NCBI GenBank assembly: GCA_024684175.1
Contig: JAIKXJ010000040.1
Coordinates: 57,238-121,237, forward strand
Direction: 5' to 3'
Source: Erysipelotrichaceae bacterium
GTDB lineage: Bacteria; Bacillota_I; Bacilli_A; Erysipelotrichales; Erysipelotrichaceae
DNA: 64,000 nucleotides
The position numbers and the translations under genes were made by a program. The notes beneath the pieces were generated by a model that was not told the DNA's origin, ran no database searches, and saw only the letters and a program-made list of their open reading frames with translations. Below are positions 1 to 7,704 of this stretch, piece after piece (positions within the stretch are counted from its first letter, which is position 1; each line of letters starts with the position of its first letter).

Positions 1-943
1 TGATCTCATTGCCGGCCGTGATGGTCGGATCGTTGGTGACGATGTCGAAGTGGCCGGCCGCTTCCTGTTTGCCGCCAAGGCCTTTGTTTCTGCCCATGCC
101 GATATGGAAGGTATGGAAGGCAGACTCGTCTTCGATGTAGGAGATGCCTCTTGTCCTGGAGATGCGGTTGAGGCCGATGCCCAGTTCACCCGGCTTATAC
201 ATGTTTTCCGAGTTGAAGGAGGCGATGTAGTTGAGCAGTTTGGCTGCATCGTTGCCTTTGGATTCGGCGGAGACGAGTTTGCCTTTTTCGAAGACGATCT
301 TTACGGTGTTCTCCACCAGGCCGATGTAGCCGAAGGAGGCATCCAGGTATAAGACGCCATGGGTCTTGTCTTCGTTGGGTGCGACGAAGACTTCGAAGGA
401 TGAGGAACCGATCAGGCCTTTCCGGGCAGCTTTGCCGTTGAAGTAGCCGGGATTCCTTCCTTCGATGTCGAAGTATAAGTCGGTGCCTTTCTTCGTCGTG
501 ATGTGGACGGTCTTTTTTTCTTTCATGGCAGCGATGATCTTTCGGGCATCGCGGTAGGTGACGGACGGGTCCATCTGAATAAAGTCGTTTTCCAGCAAGG
601 AAGATCCGTCGGAACAGGAAAGGGGCAGTGACAGGAAGCGCGCGCCTTTCTTTACGGCGGTCTTGATGGCATTGGTGGTGATGAAGGAGAAGTCGGTAGC
701 ACCGATGATGACGTCTTCCTTGCAGAAGATGTCGGTCATGGCTTCGATGACGTCGCCTTTTTGGACGAGCTGGGAATTCAAGATCGTCGTTTTTAAGGCA
801 GCATCTGCCCCGTAAGCCCAGCGTTCGATGGCTTCCGCTTCCCGTAAATGGGTCTCATCGGTGATGAAATGGATCATCTCGTCCTTGTGAACGTTGAGCC
901 AGTCATGCAGGATGATGGAGACGCCTTTGTCGATATTGATCAT
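1..943 (-). CDS. M29-family aminopeptidase (C-terminus cut by window edge)
   Basis: Edge-truncated gene: the first 314 codons are present and the C-terminus lies outside the window. The translation fits the M29 metallo-aminopeptidases (aminopeptidase T/AmpS/PepS, COG2309), cytosolic exopeptidases that remove N-terminal residues from peptides. Visible family blocks are GELGIGLN followed about 30 residues later by FHIGMGRN, which carry the Glu and His metal ligands in this family, then HFDIVTNDPTI. The ATG at 941-943 (complement) follows an AGAGGA ribosome site. It is divergent from the small membrane protein at 992. The family call rests on motif recall; substrate preference cannot be read. 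Confidence 0.8.
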   Translation of the reverse strand, partial: MINIDKGVSIILHDWLNVHKDEMIHFITDETHLREAEAIERWAYGADAALKTTILNSQLVQKGDVIEAMTDIFCKEDVIIGATDFSFITTNAIKTAVKKGARFLSLPLSCSDGSSLLENDFIQMDPSVTYRDARKIIAAMKEKKTVHITTKKGTDLYFDIEGRNPGYFNGKAARKGLIGSSSFEVFVAPNEDKTHGVLYLDASFGYIGLVENTVKIVFEKGKLVSAESKGNDAAKLLNYIASFNSENMYKPGELGIGLNRISRTRGISYIEDESAFHTFHIGMGRNKGLGGKQEAAGHFDIVTNDPTITAGNEI

Positions 944-991
944 ATGCTTTTCTATCCTCTTCGAGTAAATGATACAATAGATTCAAATATT

Positions 992-1390
992 ATGAAAACG
1001 AAACGGACTTTAGTGAAATTCGATTATTCCAAGCCGATCAAACTGCTGCAGTTCAAGTCGCCGCGCTTCGATATCCTGTTCTATTCGGCACTGCTGAGTG
1101 CGATGATGCTGGCGGTGATCTGGCTGATTTTCATCCATGACGGCAAGTTCAAGATCGACTTCGTTTTATGGCGGGTACTTGTCTGTATACCGCTGATCAT
1201 GCTGTCGTACTGGCTCAAGGAGATGCTCGATGAGCTGCGGGTCTATCCGGCCAAGCTGATGAAGAAGCACGTCTGGTCACTGAAGGAACTGATGGAACTG
1301 ACGGGAAAAGACGAGAAGGAGACGCAGAAGATCATGGACCGGGTCCTGGATGCGTGTTTCATCGTCGACCCGAAGAATGTGAAAGAATAG
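992..1390 (+). CDS. Small membrane protein, unknown function
   Basis: A 132-residue protein with a basic N-terminus, two hydrophobic segments (about residues 23-43 and 58-75) and a charged cytosolic C-terminal tail of about 55 residues (LKELMELTGKDEKETQ) that looks helical. I do not recognise the family. The start chosen is the ATG at 992; a longer reading frame from 848 would run through the divergent aminopeptidase gene. There is no Shine-Dalgarno site, and a TACAAT box at 973-978 lies 13 nt upstream, so the transcript probably has a very short leader. A terminator follows directly. Confidence 0.7.
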   Translation: MKTKRTLVKFDYSKPIKLLQFKSPRFDILFYSALLSAMMLAVIWLIFIHDGKFKIDFVLWRVLVCIPLIMLSYWLKEMLDELRVYPAKLMKKHVWSLKELMELTGKDEKETQKIMDRVLDACFIVDPKNVKE

Positions 1391-1403
1391 TGAAATAATT
1401 TTC

Positions 1404-1435
1404 AATGCTTGTGTAAAATTTGCAAGCATTTTTTA
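1404..1435 (+). terminator. Intrinsic terminator after the 992-1390 gene
   Basis: Stem AATGCTTG (1404-1411) pairs with CAAGCATT (1423-1430) and is followed by a T-run. It overlaps the -35 region of the next promoter. Confidence 0.75.
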
Positions 1436-1447
1436 TTTGAGTATAAT
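1419..1447 (+). promoter_or_regulatory. Promoter of the DUF969-DUF979-pcp operon
   Basis: TTTGCA (1419-1424), 17-bp spacer, TATAAT (1442-1447). The transcript would have a leader of about 20 nt with an AAGGGGG ribosome site before the ATG at 1475. The -35 hexamer sits inside the preceding terminator stem. Confidence 0.6.
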
Positions 1448-1474
1448 TAAAAGTACTAAGGGGGAAAAACAATT

Positions 1475-2152
1475 ATGCTTATCAGATTAATTGGCGTAGC
1501 TATCGTTGTGCTCGGCCTCATTTTGAAGTTTGACACGATCGCAACCGTAGTCCTCGCCGGAATCGTCACCGGACTGGTGGGCGGTATGAGCATCATGGAT
1601 ATCCTTACAACATTAGGTAATTCATTTGTATCTCAGAGAACCGCTACATTGTTCGTTTTGACGTTACCTGCCATCGGTATCTGCGAAAGATATGGTCTGA
1701 AGGAAAAAGCCATCGACTTCATCCGTTCGATCAAATCCGCAACTGCCGGCAGAGTCATCATCGTTTATGAGCTCATCAGAACTCTGGCTTCCGCATTCTC
1801 TATCCGTCTCGGCGGCCATCCGCAGTTCGTCCGTCCTGTCGTCGTTCCGATGGCAGAAGGTGCTGCTGTTGCCAAATACGGCGAGATCAACGAAGAGATG
1901 CAGGATATCATCCGCGGCGGTTCCGCAGGTGCAGAGAACTATGGTAACTTCTTTGCGCAGAACTGCTTCATGGGATCTTCAGGCACACTTCTGATCGTTT
2001 CGACTCTGGTCGGTTTAGGCTACGAAGTCGACGCACTGCAGATCGCGCGCTGGTCCATCCCGGTCGCTGTCGTTTCCATCGTGCTGGGCACGGTCAGGAA
2101 CCTCTGGCTCGACAAACAGCTTGATGCTGCAAGCAAAGGAGGTAAGAAATAA
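1475..2152 (+). CDS. DUF969 family membrane protein (putative 5-oxoproline/peptide transporter subunit)
   Basis: A 225-residue, highly hydrophobic protein of the DUF969 family, with a hydrophobic N-terminus followed by further membrane segments and a conserved GGSAGAENYGNFFAQNCF stretch in the middle. DUF969 genes are found next to DUF979 and pyroglutamyl peptidase or 5-oxoprolinase genes in many Firmicutes, so the pair is thought to move 5-oxoproline or a related substrate; that role is inferred from context. It is the first gene of a three-gene operon, and its stop overlaps the next start by one base (TAATG), indicating translational coupling. The start has an AAGGGGG ribosome site. Confidence 0.88.
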   Translation: MLIRLIGVAIVVLGLILKFDTIATVVLAGIVTGLVGGMSIMDILTTLGNSFVSQRTATLFVLTLPAIGICERYGLKEKAIDFIRSIKSATAGRVIIVYELIRTLASAFSIRLGGHPQFVRPVVVPMAEGAAVAKYGEINEEMQDIIRGGSAGAENYGNFFAQNCFMGSSGTLLIVSTLVGLGYEVDALQIARWSIPVAVVSIVLGTVRNLWLDKQLDAASKGGKK

Positions 2153-3093
2153 TGACATTCGCTCAGATCTTAGGTGAATTCTTCTATTGCATTATCGGTT
2201 TAGTCTTCATCCTCGTCGGTGTCAAAGCTTTAAAGGATGACGGCTGCTCCAAGAAAGTTACTACAGCTGCTTTCTGGTTCTTACTTGCCTTCACGTTCAT
2301 CTGCGGTCCGTGGGTACCGAAATGGTTAGTCGGTGCGGCGATCGTCATCATGGCCTGTCTGACTGCCATCGGCGGTGTCGTACAGTCCAAGAACGATGTA
2401 CCTGATCCAAAGGCCGTCAGAGCCAATGCCGACAAGTTCGGTTACAAGATCTTCATCCCGGCTGCCTGCATCGCTTTGGTTGCAGTCGTCGGTGCGACAT
2501 TAGGTTCCAAGGTCCCGGCTATGAGCTGGCTGACCGCCAACAACGCGATCGGTCTCTCCGGTATCGTTGCCTTATGTGCTGCGATCTTATTGACGAAGTG
2601 TGATCCGAAGTATGCGGCGATCGACGGCGCAAGACTGATGGATAACGTTTCCACGACAGGTATCTTACCGCAGCTGCTGTCTGCCTTAGGTGCTCTGTTC
2701 ACAGCTGCCGGTGTCGGCGATGCGATCTCTCACTATGTTTCGATGGTCGTTCCTGAGAACAACATCCTGATCGCCTGCTTCATCTACTGCTTAGGCATGG
2801 CTTTATTCACGATGATCATGGGCAACGGCTTCGCCGCTTTCTCAGTCATCATGGTCGGTGTCGGTATCCCGTTCCTGATCTCCAAGGGTGCGGATCCGGT
2901 CGTTGTCGGTGCTTTAGGTCTGACAGCTGCATATTGCGGCACGCTGTGCACTCCGATGGCTGCCAACTTCAACATCGTTCCTGCAGCTTTGCTTGAGACC
3001 AAGAACAAATACTCGGTCATCAAGTCCCAGATCCCGTTTGCGATCTGCATGCTGCTGATCCATGTCGTCTTACTTTACGTCTTCGCATTCTGA
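2152..3093 (+). CDS. DUF979 family membrane permease
   Basis: A 313-residue polytopic membrane protein with about nine hydrophobic segments, including a GNGFAAFSVIMVGVGIPFL segment and CGTLCTPMAANFNIVPAALLE near the C-terminus, typical of ion-transporter-type permeases in this family. It is translationally coupled to DUF969 by a TAATG overlap and lies 18 bp ahead of pcp. Known association: DUF969 and DUF979 are nearly always paired, which suggests two halves of one transporter. The substrate, 5-oxoproline or an oligopeptide product, is inferred from the adjacent pyroglutamyl peptidase. Confidence 0.88.
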   Translation: MTFAQILGEFFYCIIGLVFILVGVKALKDDGCSKKVTTAAFWFLLAFTFICGPWVPKWLVGAAIVIMACLTAIGGVVQSKNDVPDPKAVRANADKFGYKIFIPAACIALVAVVGATLGSKVPAMSWLTANNAIGLSGIVALCAAILLTKCDPKYAAIDGARLMDNVSTTGILPQLLSALGALFTAAGVGDAISHYVSMVVPENNILIACFIYCLGMALFTMIMGNGFAAFSVIMVGVGIPFLISKGADPVVVGALGLTAAYCGTLCTPMAANFNIVPAALLETKNKYSVIKSQIPFAICMLLIHVVLLYVFAF

Positions 3094-3111
3094 TCGAATT
3101 AAGGAGGAAGT

Positions 3112-3723
3112 ATGAAGATCTTACTTACAGGCTTTGAACCTTTCGGCGGTGAAACGATCAATCCGGCAAAGGAAGCGGTGAAACTGGTCAAGAAAGAGAT
3201 CAAAGGTGCACAGATCGTCAAATGTTATGTGCCTGTCGTATTCGGCAAGGCGATCGAAACGGTACACGAGGCTATGAAGAAGGAAAATCCGGACGTCGTG
3301 CTCTGCATCGGTCAGGCCGGCGGCAGATATGAGATCACGCCTGAAAGAGTTGCGATCAACTGCGACGACGGCAGGATCCCTGATAACGAAGGCAACCAGC
3401 CTGTCGATCAGCCGGTCTTCGCTGACGGCGCTCCTGCATACTTCTCGACGTTACCGATCAAGAAGATGGTCGGATACATGAAAGCTGCCAATATCCCGGC
3501 TGCGATCTCCAATACGGCCGGTACCTATGTCTGCAACCATCTGATGTACGGCGTACGCTATTACATCGAAAAAGAATTCCCGAACACGATCGGCGGATTC
3601 ATGCACGTACCGTTCTTACATGAACAGGTCGTCAACAAAAAAGAGACTCCGTCTCTTTCCAAAGATGATGTCGTCAAAGGTATAGAAGCTTCCATCGAAG
3701 CCATCATCGATTCATTGAGTTAA
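3112..3723 (+). CDS. pcp: Pyrrolidone-carboxylate peptidase
   Basis: A 203-residue C15 cysteine peptidase that removes N-terminal pyroglutamate (5-oxoproline) from peptides in the cytosol. The length is normal for the family. The catalytic triad can be read as Glu78 (ITPERVAIN), Cys141 ([11 protein letters not shown]) and His165 (FMHVPF), and the N-terminus [12 protein letters not shown] is the classical Pcp signature. It is the third gene of the DUF969-DUF979-pcp operon with its own AAGGAGG ribosome site. The context suggests import or export of pyroglutamyl compounds coupled to cleavage. A strong terminator follows. Confidence 0.95.
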   Translation: MKILLTGFEPFGGETINPAKEAVKLVKKEIKGAQIVKCYVPVVFGKAIETVHEAMKKENPDVVLCIGQAGGRYEITPERVAINCDDGRIPDNEGNQPVDQPVFADGAPAYFSTLPIKKMVGYMKAANIPAAISNTAGTYVCNHLMYGVRYYIEKEFPNTIGGFMHVPFLHEQVVNKKETPSLSKDDVVKGIEASIEAIIDSLS

Positions 3724-3735
3724 GATGATCGAATG

Positions 3736-3766
3736 AAAAGTTCACCGCATTGCGGTGAACTTTTTT
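3736..3766. terminator. Convergent intrinsic terminator, pcp / FMN reductase
   Basis: A 14-bp stem, AAAAGTTCACCGCA (3736-3749) with TGCGGTGAACTTTT (3751-3764), then T's. It serves pcp on the + strand; the A-tract on the other side gives partial function on the - strand. The stop codon of the minus-strand gene (3765-3767) abuts it. Confidence 0.85.
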
Positions 3767-4310
3767 ATACTGTCTTGCCCAATTCGTAAGCCTGCTTCAG
3801 CAGGTCTTTTTTGTCGGGATCGTCTTCGATCTTGCGGATGTCGATGCCCCCGCCCGACAGGATACCGGCGAAACGGCTCTGCGGGAAGCAGTCGATCCAG
3901 CCTTCCAGGCACTCCACTGCTCTCTCGTAGACTTCGTCATCGTCTTCCGCCGATGTGGTGATCAGATAGACGTCTTCAAAGGAAGGTTCCAGGACATAGA
4001 GAGGGTTGCAGCGGTCCAAGAAGGTCTTGAGCTGACCGGTGATCCCGTAGTAGTAGACCGGTGAAGCGAAGATGAGCACGTCGGCATTCCTGACTTTTTC
4101 GATGATCGGAGCCATGTCGTCCTTGATGACGCAGGACTTCATCTTCTGGCAGGCCAGACAGCCCTTGCAGAAACGAAGATCCATGCCTTTTAAGGTGATG
4201 AATTCCGTCTTGTTGCCGGCGTCGTTGGCACCTTTGGCTGCCTGCCGGGCCAGTTTTTCCGAGTTGGAATCGTTACGTAAGCTCGATGAGATGACAAGTA
4301 CGTTTTTCAT
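3765..4310 (-). CDS. NADPH-dependent FMN reductase / flavodoxin-fold oxidoreductase
   Basis: A 181-residue flavodoxin-fold protein. The N-terminal strand and FMN-phosphate loop read VLVISSSLRNDSNS, followed by a CKGCLACQKMKSC cluster-like segment (residues about 48-60) and the FASPVYYYGITGQLKTFLDR block that contacts the flavin. This pattern fits the NADPH-dependent FMN reductase/iron-sulfur flavoprotein group, which reduces FMN or small acceptors. The four cysteines could bind a cluster or act as a redox switch. It lies 3 bp downstream of the lipoprotein gene on the same strand, so the two are probably co-transcribed. Confidence 0.85.
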   Translation of the reverse strand: MKNVLVISSSLRNDSNSEKLARQAAKGANDAGNKTEFITLKGMDLRFCKGCLACQKMKSCVIKDDMAPIIEKVRNADVLIFASPVYYYGITGQLKTFLDRCNPLYVLEPSFEDVYLITTSAEDDDEVYERAVECLEGWIDCFPQSRFAGILSGGGIDIRKIEDDPDKKDLLKQAYELGKTV

Positions 4311-4313
4311 GAT

Positions 4314-4811
4314 CTACTCCTTTGCCAGAGAGAAGGTGACGGTCACATCGCCTTGTCCCAGTATTTCCAATAAACTCTCTTTTGTGGCATCAGGGATCCG
4401 AGCCAGATAGGTGAAGTTCCAGCTGTTTTGACTGTAGTAGATGGTGATCATCCTTCCCTGATAGAGGATGACATCACCCGGGACCGTGGTGATCTGCGTG
4501 TCGTTGGTCTGTAAAGACCAGGGCAGGTCGCCGACTTTTTCAAAATTCCCGTAGTCTTGCAATCCGAGAGTCAAAGGTCCTTCTTCCAGTTTCTTTCGGA
4601 ACGCTTCCGCGGAAGAGTTCTCAAAAAAGTCCGCATACAGCACGTTTCCGTTGGCTTCGATCCTGAGTTTCATCTGCGTTTCCTTTGTTGTTTCTGCTGT
4701 TTCCGTTTCCTCGGCTGCAGTGACCGGTTCTTCGTCTGTTTCGCTCTTGCAGGCGGCAAGAAGAAAGAAGAGGCACAGCAGCAGGAACATCTTTCCGATC
4801 TTTTTGTTCAT
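4314..4811 (-). CDS. Lipoprotein with cyclophilin-like domain
   Basis: A 165-residue secreted lipoprotein: a basic start, hydrophobic core and lipobox LLAAC (Cys at about residue 21), then an acidic Glu/Thr-rich linker to about residue 45 and a globular domain. The domain pattern (IEANGNVLYADFFENSSAEAF, LPWSL, PGDVILYQGRMITIYYSQNSW) matches the cyclophilin-like fold family common beside flavodoxins in Firmicutes. It is co-directional with the FMN reductase 3 bp downstream, supporting a shared redox or ligand role, which is inferred. The start has a GGAGAA ribosome site. Confidence 0.8.
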   Translation of the reverse strand: MNKKIGKMFLLLCLFFLLAACKSETDEEPVTAAEETETAETTKETQMKLRIEANGNVLYADFFENSSAEAFRKKLEEGPLTLGLQDYGNFEKVGDLPWSLQTNDTQITTVPGDVILYQGRMITIYYSQNSWNFTYLARIPDATKESLLEILGQGDVTVTFSLAKE

Positions 4812-4856
4812 AAGCGTTCTCCGCTTTCATTATAGCGGATGGAAACATAAGTTTTT

Positions 4857-5645
4857 TCAGACGCGTTTTTCAAACGTGGCGATCAGCGCTTCGATGAGGG
4901 CGGAACGGAAACCGAGTTTCTCGAGTGTCCTGACGCCTTCGATCGTCAGACCGGCCGGGGAACAGACGGAGTCTTTGATGGCGCCCGGATGATCCTTGGT
5001 CTTGAGATAGAGTTCGGCCGTTCCTTTCATCATTTCCGCCGCATAGACATAGGCGTCTTTTCTGGAGACACCGCATTGCACGGCACCGTCGCCCAGGGCT
5101 TCGATGAACATCGCCGCAAAAGCAGGACCGCAGCCGGTGACACCGCCGATGGCCGGCATGTATTTTTCTTCGCTTTCCAGCAAGGTACCGGAAGCCGCCA
5201 TGAGTTTCAGGAAGAAGGTGCGGTCTTCTTCCTTCACGTCGTCGCTGAAGGCATAGAGGGAAAGCCCGCTGCCGACACTGACCGGCATGTTGGGCATGAT
5301 GCGGATGACCGGATGATCGAAGAACATCTCTTTGAGCGTTTTGATATCCTTGCCGGCGACCATCGAGACGATGATATAGTCATTCGTTCTTTCTTTCAGG
5401 ATGTCTTTGATGCCTTCGTACATCTCCGGCAGGATCTGGGGCTTGACGCCTAAGAAGATATAATCGGCCGTCTTGGCGATCGTCTTGTTGTCGCTGACTT
5501 CGCCGCCGATCTTTTCCTGCAGGTCCTGTGCTTTTTTGACACTGCGGTTGGCTAAGAGGATCTTTGTTTCCGGTCCGCTTTTGGCGGCGGCAGTCGCCAG
5601 GGCACCGCCCATATATCCCGTTCCGATGAATCCGATCGTTTTCAT
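4857..5645 (-). CDS. proC: Pyrroline-5-carboxylate reductase
   Basis: A 262-residue NAD(P)H-dependent enzyme that makes the last step of proline synthesis. The N-terminal Rossmann motif is GFIGTGYMGGALA, and the C-terminal P5CR domain includes GVTGCGPAFAAMFIEALGDGAV and HPGAIKDSVCSPAGLTIEGV, the ProC signature. A reading frame extends further upstream, but the ATG at 5643-5645 (complement) is chosen because AAGGAG lies 7 nt before it. It lies in a run of minus-strand genes, with no proA or proB nearby. Confidence 0.95.
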   Translation of the reverse strand: MKTIGFIGTGYMGGALATAAAKSGPETKILLANRSVKKAQDLQEKIGGEVSDNKTIAKTADYIFLGVKPQILPEMYEGIKDILKERTNDYIIVSMVAGKDIKTLKEMFFDHPVIRIMPNMPVSVGSGLSLYAFSDDVKEEDRTFFLKLMAASGTLLESEEKYMPAIGGVTGCGPAFAAMFIEALGDGAVQCGVSRKDAYVYAAEMMKGTAELYLKTKDHPGAIKDSVCSPAGLTIEGVRTLEKLGFRSALIEALIATFEKRV

Positions 5646-5703
5646 AGTTTTCTCCTTTTTCTTTCTTTCATTGTACATGGAAGAAGGACCGTCGGAAGGT
5701 ACG

Positions 5704-5726
5704 AAAAAAGATCCTTTGCGGATCTT
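5704..5726 (-). terminator. Intrinsic terminator of degV
   Basis: On the minus strand, AAGATCC / GGATCTT with a 5-nt loop is followed by T6. The stem begins inside the TAA stop codon of the DegV gene. Confidence 0.8.
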
Positions 5727-6588
5727 ACTGATAGAATACGACAGCCAGGATGCTCGGACCGGTATGGGAACCGATGACCGGACCGATGGTCATGACACTG
5801 ACATCGGCTTCCGGATGACGGGCGAGGATCTTCTCTTTCATCTCCTGCGCTTCTTCCGGACAGTTGCCGTGGCCGACGATGACCTTGGTATCGACATCTT
5901 TCTTCCAGTCGGTATCGACCTTCTTCAGAAGCGTGGCGATCGAAGACTTTCTGCCCCGCGTCTTGGCAGGGACATAAAGTTTTCCGTCCTCGTCGACGGA
6001 CAGTAACGGTTTGATCTGCAAGGCCGCCCCGATGGCTGCCGCTGCCGGTGAGATCCTGCCGCCTTTGATCAGATAGTCGAAGTCATCCAGTGTGAACCAG
6101 TGGGCGACACGGCGGCGGTTGTAGCTGCACCATTCGTAGAGTTCATCGATGCTGTAACCTTCTTTCTGTCTCTTGAGCGCTTGATAGACGAAGAAGGCTT
6201 CGCCGATCGAGGCACACAGAGAATCCACGCAGTAGATCTTGCGGTCGGGATATCTTTCCTTGAGATCGCGGCAGATGAAGGCTGCGGTGTTGTAGGTACC
6301 GGAAAGACCGGAAGTGAAGCACATATACAGGACATCTTTCCCTTGTTTCAGGACATCTTCGAAAGCGTTCAGATACTCTTCCGGATTGATGGAAGAAGTC
6401 TTGACGTCGATGCTCGGAGACAGCAGGGAGTAGAAGAGATCGTGATCGATGTTTCCTTGCGGACCGTAGGAATAAGACTTTCCGTCCAAAAGGATCTCCA
6501 TCTGCAGGACTTTTGCCTCGGGGAGGCCTTCGATCAGTTCTAGCGTCAGATCCGCTGTCGCATCTGTAAAAATCTGATAATCATTCAT
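5725..6588 (-). CDS. degV: DegV family fatty-acid-binding protein
   Basis: A 287-residue DegV protein. Family members bind a long-chain fatty acid and, as FakB, can present it to the fatty acid kinase FakA. Seen here: N-terminal QIFTDATADLT, the CFTSGLSGTYNTA block, YLIKGGRISPAAAAIGAALQIKPLL, and the C-terminal GPVIGSHTGPSILAVVF, all family hallmarks. No fakA is in the window. No Shine-Dalgarno is visible before the ATG at 6586-6588 (complement); a weak TATTGT box six bases upstream makes a leaderless transcript possible. Confidence 0.92.
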   Translation of the reverse strand: MNDYQIFTDATADLTLELIEGLPEAKVLQMEILLDGKSYSYGPQGNIDHDLFYSLLSPSIDVKTSSINPEEYLNAFEDVLKQGKDVLYMCFTSGLSGTYNTAAFICRDLKERYPDRKIYCVDSLCASIGEAFFVYQALKRQKEGYSIDELYEWCSYNRRRVAHWFTLDDFDYLIKGGRISPAAAAIGAALQIKPLLSVDEDGKLYVPAKTRGRKSSIATLLKKVDTDWKKDVDTKVIVGHGNCPEEAQEMKEKILARHPEADVSVMTIGPVIGSHTGPSILAVVFYQ

Positions 6589-6672
6589 AGCGTAACAATA
6601 AAAATATAATATGGATCAGACTTAAAATCAATGGAAGAAAGGCAATGTTACTATATTTTTACAAATAAACTT

Positions 6673-6678
6673 TATAAT
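6673..6678 (+). promoter_or_regulatory. -10 box of azlCD, short or absent leader
   Basis: TATAAT nine bases before the azlC ATG. No ribosome site and no convincing -35 are visible. The expected start of transcription is within about 3 nt of the start codon. Confidence 0.55.
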
Positions 6679-6687
6679 ATTGATTAA

Positions 6688-7371
6688 ATGAAAAAGTCAT
6701 TCAGGGAAGCATTGAAAGATTCACTGATGATCATGCCCGGCTATATCGTCTTAGGCATCGGTTTCGGCGTGCTCATGAAAAGCAGGGGCTTTTCTCTTTT
6801 GCACAGTTTTCTGATGGCGGTCTTCATCTATGCCGGTTCGATGCAATATGTCGGCGTGGAATTGCTTGCGCTGCCGGCAAGCTATCTCAATGTCTTTCTG
6901 ATGACGCTGATGGTCAATATCCGTCATCTGTTCTACGGCATCGGGATGCTGAGCCGTTATAAAGTTTTGAAGAAACACAAGATCTATGACATCTTCGCTC
7001 TGACCGATGAGACGTTTTCCATCGTCTGCAGCAAGAACATGAAAGGTCTTAACAGGGAAGACTTTTATTTCTTTCTTTCCCTCTTCGATCATCTGTACTG
7101 GATCGCGGGCTGTGTCCTGGGAAGTGTTTTAGGCAATATCCTGCCGATCGATTTCACCGGGATCGAATTTTCGATGACTGTCTTGTTCCTGGTCATCGTC
7201 ATCGATCAGTGGGAGAAGAATAAGGATCATCTTCCGGTCATCCTGTCGTTTGCGATCTCGATCGCCTGTCTCTGGTATTTCGGCAGAGACGGATTCCTTT
7301 TGCCGTGCATGGTCCTGATCATCACGATGCTGTTCCTGCTCAGAAAGATACGGGGTGTCCTCCATGAATAG
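6688..7371 (+). CDS. azlC: AzlC family branched-chain amino acid exporter, large subunit
   Basis: A 227-residue inner-membrane protein of the AzlC family, the large subunit of the AzlCD exporter for branched-chain amino acids and analogues. Recognisable segments: FREALKDSLMIMPGYIVLGIGFGVL at the N-terminus, YAGSMQYVGVELL, and NIRHLFYGIGML followed by FALTDETFSI. Its end overlaps azlD by 8 bases. The ATG follows TATAAT by nine bases with no Shine-Dalgarno site, suggesting a near-leaderless mRNA. Confidence 0.92.
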   Translation: MKKSFREALKDSLMIMPGYIVLGIGFGVLMKSRGFSLLHSFLMAVFIYAGSMQYVGVELLALPASYLNVFLMTLMVNIRHLFYGIGMLSRYKVLKKHKIYDIFALTDETFSIVCSKNMKGLNREDFYFFLSLFDHLYWIAGCVLGSVLGNILPIDFTGIEFSMTVLFLVIVIDQWEKNKDHLPVILSFAISIACLWYFGRDGFLLPCMVLIITMLFLLRKIRGVLHE

Positions 7372-7678
7372 CTATATCCTGATCGCCATCATGGCAGCGA
7401 CTACCATCGCGATCCGTTTCGCGCCGTTTCTCCTGTTTTCCAAAAAGACGCCGCCGTTCATCCTGTATCTGGGAAGCGTGCTTCCGTACTGCACGATGGC
7501 GATGCTGGTGGTGTTCTGTTTCCGCGATACCGACTCCTCTTCTCTCTATAGCTGCATGCCGGAGATCCTGGCAGGCACCTATGCTATCCTGCTTCAGAAG
7601 TGGCGTCATTCCTCGTCGCTGACGATCGTATCGGCCACGATCCTGTATATGCTGCTGGTGCAGAGAGTTTACCGATAA
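7364..7678 (+). CDS. azlD: AzlD family branched-chain amino acid exporter, small subunit
   Basis: A 104-residue membrane protein with about four helices, the small partner of AzlC. It shows the family signature TIAIRFAPFLLFSKKTPPFILYLGSVLPY. The gene overlaps azlC by 8 bases, so translation is coupled. The ATG at 7364 was chosen; an in-frame GTG at 7355 would add three residues and cannot be excluded. A bidirectional terminator follows immediately. Confidence 0.9.
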   Translation: MNSYILIAIMAATTIAIRFAPFLLFSKKTPPFILYLGSVLPYCTMAMLVVFCFRDTDSSSLYSCMPEILAGTYAILLQKWRHSSSLTIVSATILYMLLVQRVYR

Positions 7679-7679
7679 A

Positions 7680-7704
7680 AAAACGATGTTACGACATCGT
7701 TTTT
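7680..7704. terminator. Bidirectional terminator, azlD / PRD activator
   Basis: AAAACGATGT (7680-7689) pairs with ACATCGTTTT (7694-7703). It is flanked by A- and T-runs, so it can serve both convergent genes, and the minus-strand stop lies in the T-run. Confidence 0.85.

Noticed and set aside
848..991. N-terminal extension of the 992 membrane protein
   Set aside because: It runs through the divergent aminopeptidase N-terminus and across the TACAAT box; residues are unlike the rest of the protein.
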